A stretch of DNA of 64,000 bases from Hyphomicrobiales bacterium (GTDB taxonomy: Bacteria; Pseudomonadota; Alphaproteobacteria; Rhizobiales; OSC116), in NCBI GenBank assembly GCA_002401855.1, contig NVUH01000002.1, positions 62,001-126,000 of the forward strand. The letters are read 5' to 3'. Every line of letters starts with the position of its first letter. Position 1 is the stretch's first letter. A program made the position numbers and the translations under genes. This document shows positions 58,735-64,000 of this stretch, one piece after another. The notes beneath the pieces are model-generated. The model saw only the letters and a program-made list of their open reading frames with translations. It was not told the origin of the DNA and did not search any database.

Positions 58735-59322
58735 TCAAATATAGCTAAGGATTTCATCATAACAATTTAGGGTTCTTTTAAAATGAACGCAATTGATATT
58801 TAAGCTCTTTGCGGCAATTATATTCGGCTCGCTGTCATCAATGAATAGGCTTTCTTCGGCTTTAAGCCCAAATCTTTCAAGCGTATATTCAAATATTTCT
58901 AGGTCAGGTTTGATCATTTTAATTTCAGCCGAAATTATGATGTCGGTAAAGCAGGTGAAAAAATCACGGTTTTTTATATGAGCATAACTATCATGAGACA
59001 TGTTGGACAAGCAGTAGAGCCTGTGCCCATCTTTATGTAATTGATGCACCAATGCGGCCGATCGTTCGATGGTCACTAACGACTGCTTCATTTGCGCGAT
59101 GCAATATTTTACGCCGTCTAGGCTCATGCCGCTGCGCTCTGCAACATTGGCAATCACTTCTTGCTGGCCTTTAGTGCCTTTGTCTAAAGCCAACCAATCG
59201 GTATGGCCGAACAATTCTGCTTCTATGTGACGCTTATCTTGGTCACTAACCTCAAACTTGGCAATAAATTTTTCGGGGTTCCAATCTATCAACACATTGC
59301 CTAAATCAAATATAAAATTCAT
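58735..59322 (-). CDS. HAD-superfamily hydrolase, YihX-like
   Basis: A 195-residue phosphatase-type HAD protein. Motif I FIFDLGNVLIDW (nucleophile Asp6, with the second Asp replaced by Gly as in YihX), motif II CLSNMS, motif III MIKPD and motif IV FIDDSEPNI. E. coli YihX is an alpha-D-glucose-1-phosphate phosphatase, but the substrate here is unproven. Start overlaps the mazG stop by four bases. Third gene of ilvA-mazG-HAD. Confidence 0.85.
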   Translation of the reverse strand: MNFIFDLGNVLIDWNPEKFIAKFEVSDQDKRHIEAELFGHTDWLALDKGTKGQQEVIANVAERSGMSLDGVKYCIAQMKQSLVTIERSAALVHQLHKDGHRLYCLSNMSHDSYAHIKNRDFFTCFTDIIISAEIKMIKPDLEIFEYTLERFGLKAEESLFIDDSEPNIIAAKSLNINCVHFKRTLNCYDEILSYI

Positions 59323-60131
59323 CTATTTTCCCTTTTTGAATCCTGCCACAAAGCTTCTAATTCATTCAAATCTGCATCCAAAAAATGTTTATTCTGTGTT
59401 TTTAATGCATCTTCTATGTGATTAAATCGGTTGATGAACTTATCATTAGTGCCCTGTAAAGCTGCATCGCAATCCAAACCTAAATGCCGACCATAATTCA
59501 CTAAACTAAATAACAAATCACCAAATTCTGCTTGCTGTTTGGCTTTGTCGCCAGTTTCTACTTCGTCATAAAACTCAACCAACTCTTCCTCAATTTTGTC
59601 TTTCACTTGGCTCACATCAGGCCAATCAAAACCAACGGTCGCGGCTTTAGTTTGTAATTTTTGTGCATGTTTTAGCGCTGGAAAATGCGGTATTTCATCC
59701 AATAAATGTCCATCACGTTTGGGTTTTGCGGCTTTTTCTTGGTCTTTAATTTGTTGCCATAGCCCATCGGTTAGTTCGATCACCTCACCTTGTTCATTGG
59801 CAAATACATGCGGATGGCGGCGGATCATTTTGTCGCAAATATTCCACACGACTTTGTCAAAATCAAACAAGCCCATATCTTCGGCAATTTGTGCATGAAA
59901 TAATGGCTGCAATAGTAAATCACCAAGCTCTTCAGCCAGTTCATCATAATCTTGTTTATGGATGGCATCAATCACCTCGTAAGCTTCTTCTAGGGTATAC
60001 GCGCCTATGCTTTTAAAATTTTGCTCCAAATCCCACGCGCAACCGGTTACAGGCCTACGCAACTCACGCATAATGTAGCGCAACCCATCCATATTGTATT
60101 TTACGGGTGGTTTAGGTGGTGTTTGATTCAT
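59319..60131 (-). CDS. mazG: Nucleoside triphosphate pyrophosphohydrolase MazG
   Basis: A 270-residue all-alpha NTP pyrophosphohydrolase with two MazG repeats. First: GCAWDLEQNFKSIGAYTLEEAYEV, then ELAEELGDLLLQPLFHA (ExxE...ExxD metal motif). Second: VKDKIEEELVEFYDEV with QAEFGDLLFSLVNYGRHLG. It cleans the nucleotide pool of non-canonical dNTPs and can lower ppGpp. Starts 2 bases after the ilvA stop, so the three genes probably form one operon. Confidence 0.94.
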   Translation of the reverse strand: MNQTPPKPPVKYNMDGLRYIMRELRRPVTGCAWDLEQNFKSIGAYTLEEAYEVIDAIHKQDYDELAEELGDLLLQPLFHAQIAEDMGLFDFDKVVWNICDKMIRRHPHVFANEQGEVIELTDGLWQQIKDQEKAAKPKRDGHLLDEIPHFPALKHAQKLQTKAATVGFDWPDVSQVKDKIEEELVEFYDEVETGDKAKQQAEFGDLLFSLVNYGRHLGLDCDAALQGTNDKFINRFNHIEDALKTQNKHFLDADLNELEALWQDSKRENR

Positions 60132-60133
60132 GT

Positions 60134-61351
60134 TTAGGCCTTTGATTCCAACTGCACAACTTCATAACCCGCTGCATGTATGGCCGATTTAATCTGCTCA
60201 GCATGCTCGGCATTACGTGTCTCCAACATTAAATCTATTGAAGCGCCTTTGGCTGGCACGTCTAGAAATGTCCGCCGATGTATCACTTCTAAAATATTTG
60301 CACCAAGTTCACCTGTTAAGGCTGAAATCTCGGCTAAAACTCCAGGGTGGTCAGATATGCGAATGCGTAAATTAATGATGCGGCTCGAGCGTTCAAGTTC
60401 ACGAAACAAAATAGATGCCAGCATACGGCTATCAATATTCCCACCGGTGATTACCAAGCCAACCTTCTTGCCTTTAAAGCGTTCTGGTTGTTGCATAATG
60501 GCCGCAAGCCCCACTGCACCTGCGCCTTCGGCTACATTTTTCAATTTTACCAATAACTGGTTGACCGCTTGCTCAATCTCTTCTTCTTCAACCACAATGA
60601 TGCTCGAAACATGAGTGCGCACAATATCCACCGTGCGGTCGACCACATTTTTAACTGCTATGCCTTCGGCCAATGTATGGCCGTGGCAATCGACCTTTAC
60701 ACCATTTAAGGCGTTGCGCATGGTTGGGTATAGGCCAGCTTCAACCCCAATGATTTCAATATCTGGTTTGATGGCTTTGGCAGCAATCGCGATGCCTGAA
60801 ATAAGCCCACCACCACCAATAGGCACGACCAAAACATCTAAATCTGGCACATCTTCAAGCATTTCGATGCCAATTGTGCCTTGGCCAGCAATTACCTTAT
60901 CATCATCAAATGGGTGGACAAGGGTTAGCCCTTCACTGGCGATCAGCTCATTGGTCACTTTTTGGCAATCGGCCAAAGTTTCGCCATCCAAGACTACCCG
61001 CGCGCCGTAGGCTTCGGTCTGTTCAATTTTCACAAAGGGGGTGGTGGCGGGCATTATAATGGTGGCGGCTATGCCAAGGCGCTGGGCGTGGTATGCCACA
61101 GCCTGTGCGTGGTTGCCCGCGCTCAATGCCACAATGCCGCCATCGCGCTCGGCCTGGGTGAGGCTTTCAATTTTTATTAAAGCACCACGGGCTTTAAAGC
61201 TGTTGGTACGCTGTAGATTTTCATATTTTATATGAAGTTTGGCTTCAGTCTGGTCGGAAAGCCTGCGCGAATAAAGAAATGGTGTGCGCACAATGGTCGA
61301 TTTTTTAATCAACATATTGGCTTGCTTTATATCTTCATATGTAACTGTCAT
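60134..61351 (-). CDS. ilvA: Threonine ammonia-lyase with ACT domain
   Basis: A 405-residue PLP enzyme. The PLP-lysine motif is NSFKARGALIK (about residues 51-61), then SAGNHAQAVAYHA, and the glycine loop VPIGGGGLISGIA. A single C-terminal ACT domain (about 325-400: RIRISDHPGVLAEISAL, IDLMLETRNAEHAEQI) binds an effector. This is the shorter TdcB/IlvA type, not the two-ACT E. coli IlvA (514 residues). It makes 2-oxobutanoate and ammonia from threonine, feeding isoleucine synthesis with ilvD of this window. First gene of ilvA-mazG-HAD. Confidence 0.92.
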   Translation of the reverse strand: MTVTYEDIKQANMLIKKSTIVRTPFLYSRRLSDQTEAKLHIKYENLQRTNSFKARGALIKIESLTQAERDGGIVALSAGNHAQAVAYHAQRLGIAATIIMPATTPFVKIEQTEAYGARVVLDGETLADCQKVTNELIASEGLTLVHPFDDDKVIAGQGTIGIEMLEDVPDLDVLVVPIGGGGLISGIAIAAKAIKPDIEIIGVEAGLYPTMRNALNGVKVDCHGHTLAEGIAVKNVVDRTVDIVRTHVSSIIVVEEEEIEQAVNQLLVKLKNVAEGAGAVGLAAIMQQPERFKGKKVGLVITGGNIDSRMLASILFRELERSSRIINLRIRISDHPGVLAEISALTGELGANILEVIHRRTFLDVPAKGASIDLMLETRNAEHAEQIKSAIHAAGYEVVQLESKA

Positions 61352-61500
61352 ATCATGCCCAATCTAAAATTATTGCTTTATAGAATATCATTTTCAAAAC
61401 AAATGCAATATCCTACTTTCTATTTGCAAGATTCTTGCGTTACTCATAACTATATTTGATATATTTAATGTTCGACTTGTTGCCCTGAATCATTCATTAT

Positions 61501-61529
61501 CCCCAAACTTAATATTCACTGTTTTGGGG
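61501..61529 (+). promoter_or_regulatory. Leader hairpin overlapping the ribosome site of the next gene
   Basis: CCCCAAA (61501-61507) and TTTGGGG (61523-61529) form a 7-bp inverted repeat with a 15-base spacer. The right arm is the only G-rich ribosome-binding sequence, about 11 bases before the ATG at 61541, so the hairpin could mask it. It could equally be a protein operator. Confidence 0.3.
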
Positions 61530-61540
61530 AAAAATGACTA

Positions 61541-62422
61541 ATGAGCAATTTAAATGTAAGTTTTTTAGGGCTAGGCGTTATGGGTTATCATATGGCGGGC
61601 TATTTAGCCAAAGCGGGCCATAATGTAACTGTCTATAACCGCACATTCTCCAAAGCCGAAAAATGGGTTGCTGAATTTGGTGGCACGGCCGCAAAAACCC
61701 CAGCTGAAGCTGCAAATAATGCCGATATGGTGTTTGCTTGTGTTGGCAATGATGATGATTTAAGAAGCGTCACAACAGGCGAGGGTGGTGCATTTGAAAC
61801 CATCAAACAAGGTGCTATATTTATCGACAATACAACGGTAAGTGCTGCTGTCACTCGCGAGTTATACGAAGCTGCCAAAGCCAAAGGTGCGTCATTTATT
61901 GATGCTCCTGTATCGGGCGGCGAAGCAGGGGCGATAAATGGCAAACTCACCGTGATGTGCGGCGGTGATGAAGATGTTTTTGACAAAGCCGAACCGGTCA
62001 TTTCGCTCTATGCCCAAAAGGTCAAATATTTAGGCGCATCAGGCAACGGTCAGCTGACTAAAATGGTCAACCAAATCTGCATTGCAGGCATATTACAAGG
62101 CCTTGCAGAAGGTGTTAATTTTGCTCAGAAGGCGGGACTTGATGTTGAAGATGTGATCGAAACCATTTCTAAAGGCGCTGCGCAAAGCTGGCAAATGGAA
62201 AATCGCTATAAAACTATGAATAAAGGCGAGTATAATCTCGGTTTTGCGGTTGATTGGATGGTTAAGGATTTGGATATTGTGCTCGGTACAGCAAAAACCT
62301 TAAAAGCTGCCATGCCTGCCACCGCCACCATCACCGAATATTACCGTGATGTGCAAAATATGGGCGGCAACAGATGGGATACATCTAGCTTGCTCAAGCG
62401 CCTACAATCTTTCGATAAATAG
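61541..62422 (+). CDS. Beta-hydroxyacid dehydrogenase family oxidoreductase
   Basis: A 293-residue NAD(P)-dependent enzyme of the 3-hydroxyisobutyrate / glyoxylate-succinic-semialdehyde reductase family. NAD motif FLGLGVMGYHMAGYLAKAG (about 9-27), substrate motif FIDAPVSGGEAGA (about 126-138), catalytic Lys in NGQLTKMVNQICIAG, then an all-alpha domain with KDLDIVLGTAK. After the first glycine motif the strand ends VTVYNRT, which favours NADP over NAD. Specific substrate not resolved. Followed 9 bases later by recO. Confidence 0.88.
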   Translation: MSNLNVSFLGLGVMGYHMAGYLAKAGHNVTVYNRTFSKAEKWVAEFGGTAAKTPAEAANNADMVFACVGNDDDLRSVTTGEGGAFETIKQGAIFIDNTTVSAAVTRELYEAAKAKGASFIDAPVSGGEAGAINGKLTVMCGGDEDVFDKAEPVISLYAQKVKYLGASGNGQLTKMVNQICIAGILQGLAEGVNFAQKAGLDVEDVIETISKGAAQSWQMENRYKTMNKGEYNLGFAVDWMVKDLDIVLGTAKTLKAAMPATATITEYYRDVQNMGGNRWDTSSLLKRLQSFDK

Positions 62423-62431
62423 GGTTAGAAT

Positions 62432-63169
62432 ATGGAATGGCAAGACAATGGCTATGTAATTTCAACCAAAAAATTTGGCGAAAATTCAGTCATTCTCGAT
62501 GCTTTCACGCGCGAACGTGGCCGCTTTCAGGGCATGGTCAAAGGCGGCATGGGGCGCTCCAAACGGAGCGTTCTACAGGCAGGTAATTATGTCAAACTCA
62601 CGTGGCGGGCAAGGCTTGAGGATCAACTGGGGCAATATCAAGTCGAAGCCATTCGGCTTAATACAGGCTATATATTGTCATCCAAGCTCGCCCCATTAGG
62701 TCTATCGTCTTTATGTGAATTGCTAAAAAAACTACCCGATCGCCAAGCCTACGCCCAATTATATGATGGCTTTGAAACGGTGCTTGAGCATTTAATTGAA
62801 GATGAGAATTGGCTGCCGTTGTTGATTAAATGGCAGGTTGGGTTTTTGCAACAAATGGGTTATGGGCTAGATTTGAACCAATGCGCTGTAACAGGCACAA
62901 CTGAAAATTTAGCCTATATATCACCCAAAACGGGCAGGGCGGTTTGTGAAGATGTTGGCCTGCCATATAAAGGTAGATTATTCACCATCCCGCCGTTTAT
63001 TATTGGTGATTTTGAGCAAGAGATTTCACCTGATCATTTGTTTGAGGGCATGAAGATTACCGAATACTTTATCAAAAAACACATTTATGATGTGCAAAAT
63101 CTTCCGTTTCCCGAAGCTCAAAAACTGCTTATAGATCGGGTTTTTAAGATGACCCAAACTGCCATATAA
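62432..63169 (+). CDS. recO: DNA repair protein RecO
   Basis: A 245-residue protein: an N-terminal OB-fold (MEWQDNGYVISTKKFGENSVILDAF as landmark, with GMVKGGMGRSKRS) and a C-terminal helical domain with the sequence NQCAVTGTTENLAYISPKTGRAVC, where only the two flanking cysteines of the usual Zn motif remain. RecO works with RecR to load RecA on SSB-coated DNA. In many Rhizobiales recO lies with lepB-rnc-era upstream of parC; here recO-parC is split from lepB-rnc-era by about 30 kb. Confidence 0.93.
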   Translation: MEWQDNGYVISTKKFGENSVILDAFTRERGRFQGMVKGGMGRSKRSVLQAGNYVKLTWRARLEDQLGQYQVEAIRLNTGYILSSKLAPLGLSSLCELLKKLPDRQAYAQLYDGFETVLEHLIEDENWLPLLIKWQVGFLQQMGYGLDLNQCAVTGTTENLAYISPKTGRAVCEDVGLPYKGRLFTIPPFIIGDFEQEISPDHLFEGMKITEYFIKKHIYDVQNLPFPEAQKLLIDRVFKMTQTAI

Positions 63170-63245
63170 GACCAAATGGCAAGAATTCTGTTCATTTAAT
63201 AAAATGACACTATAAAATAGTTTAAAAAAATGGTTAATTCAACTA

Positions 63246-64000
63246 ATGAGCAATGAAAATGATACAATCGAATCAGATAAGCCACTTTCCACCCGCGTAA
63301 ACTTGCGCGAGGCGTTAGAAGAACGCTATCTGGCCTATGCTCTTTCCACCATCATGCACAGGGCTTTGCCCGACATTAGAGACGGCATGAAGCCCGTGCA
63401 TAGACGCATACTTTTTGCCATGCATAAGCTCAAACTCGATCCAAAATCGGGCTTTAAAAAATGTGCCCGTGTGGTGGGTGATGTCATCGGTAAATATCAT
63501 CCGCATGGAGATCAATCAGTTTATGACGCTTTGGTGCGCTTGGCGCAAGAATTTGCGGTGCGCTATCCATTGGTCGAAGGGCAGGGCAATTTTGGTTCTG
63601 TTGATGGCGATAACGCTGCTGCGATGCGTTATACCGAATCTCGTATGACCGAAGTGGCCAGTCGCCTGCTTGAAGATTTAGAATTAGACACGGTTGATTT
63701 TCGCCTGACTTATGATGGTGAAGAAGAAGAGCCAATGGTATTGCCTGCTAACTTCCCCAACCTGCTTGCCAATGGTTCAACAGGCATTGCTGTGGGCATG
63801 GCGACCAATATCCCGCCACATAATGTTGCAGAAATTTGTTCTGCTGCTTTGCACCTCATTAAACACCGCACGGCATCGGTCGAAACGCTGATGAAATATA
63901 TGCCGGGGCCTGACTTGCCAACTGGTGGCGTGATTGTCGAGCCACATGCAAATATCTTAAAGGCCTATATAACAGGCCGTGGCAGCATTCGGGTGAGGGC
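63246..64000 (+). CDS. parC: DNA topoisomerase IV subunit A, 3' end outside window
   Basis: The first 251 codons of ParC; the frame is open to the end of the window. It begins [10 protein letters not shown], then [30 protein letters not shown], and the catalytic Tyr129 in [11 protein letters not shown]. The quinolone-region motif is [13 protein letters not shown], with Gln90 at the E. coli Ser80 equivalent. [18 protein letters not shown] matches type IIA subunits. It is clearly different from gyrA at 37776, which has the GyrA box. Begins 76 bases after recO. Confidence 0.93.
   Translation, partial: MSNENDTIESDKPLSTRVNLREALEERYLAYALSTIMHRALPDIRDGMKPVHRRILFAMHKLKLDPKSGFKKCARVVGDVIGKYHPHGDQSVYDALVRLAQEFAVRYPLVEGQGNFGSVDGDNAAAMRYTESRMTEVASRLLEDLELDTVDFRLTYDGEEEEPMVLPANFPNLLANGSTGIAVGMATNIPPHNVAEICSAALHLIKHRTASVETLMKYMPGPDLPTGGVIVEPHANILKAYITGRGSIRVR

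Noticed and set aside
1-64000. tRNA/rRNA genes, CRISPR arrays, insertion sequences and prophage
   Set aside because: I looked at the non-coding gaps for T-loop motifs, spaced direct repeats, terminal repeats and transposase motifs and found none; a tRNAscan or IS search would confirm.

Overview
The window is an AT-rich, gene-dense stretch of an alphaproteobacterial chromosome, probably from an order close to Hyphomicrobiales (Rhizobiales). The evidence is gene content and order: pcm-tolC-popZ(DUF2497)-valS, uvrA/ssb with an alphaproteobacterial SOS box (GAAC-N7-GAAC), gyrA-coaD-ppi-ppi, lepB-rnc-era, glmU-glmS with recG and sdhE-mfd, rplM-rpsI with argC, recO-parC, a DUF2336 protein and an ExoR-like Sel1 protein. 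I cannot name a genus. I see no tRNA, rRNA, transposon, prophage or CRISPR. Nearly all of it is core chromosome with small accessory insertions.

Layout. 1-7.0 kb: a 5'-truncated PLP dehydratase with an MFS transporter, a GGCT-like protein, a periplasmic 5'-nucleotidase, rluA, yidD and thrS. 7.1-10.9 kb: an accessory patch with a secreted three-repeat protein of unknown function, an SLT-domain protein, a DUF2336 protein and an orphan Hpt protein. 11-20.6 kb: trmFO, a structured non-coding RNA candidate, pcm, tolC, popZ, valS and ilvD. 20.6-31.9 kb: an ExoR-like protein, a small membrane protein, mscS, uvrA, ssb, an HhH membrane protein, slt and lepB-rnc-era. 32-41.7 kb: a cytochrome b561/YceI pair, a divergent ThiE/TenI protein, nirK-nirV with an FNR-type box, two cyclophilins, coaD, gyrA and a CDF transporter. 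41.8-54 kb: cell-envelope and DNA-repair genes (SPOR-like protein, glmU, glmS, TPR-SPOR protein, DUF502, recG, sdhE, mfd). 54-64 kb: rplM-rpsI, LysE, argC, a LysR/EamA pair, ilvA-mazG-HAD, a beta-hydroxyacid dehydrogenase, recO and a 3'-truncated parC.

How the parts fit. Most genes are housekeeping (translation, DNA topology and repair, wall-precursor synthesis, branched-chain amino acids). The clearest adaptive trait is nitrite reduction to NO by NirK, apparently under oxygen or NO control through an FNR-family site. The most interesting unexplained structure is at about 12.54-12.69 kb. On the minus strand it forms a series of hairpins: one carries an exact anti-Shine-Dalgarno loop, and the last is an intrinsic terminator placed upstream of trmFO. 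Two mismatches in these stems become G-U pairs only on the minus strand, which marks it as the RNA strand. Another unusual trait is that eight of ten convergent gene pairs meet with almost no spacer and no visible terminator.
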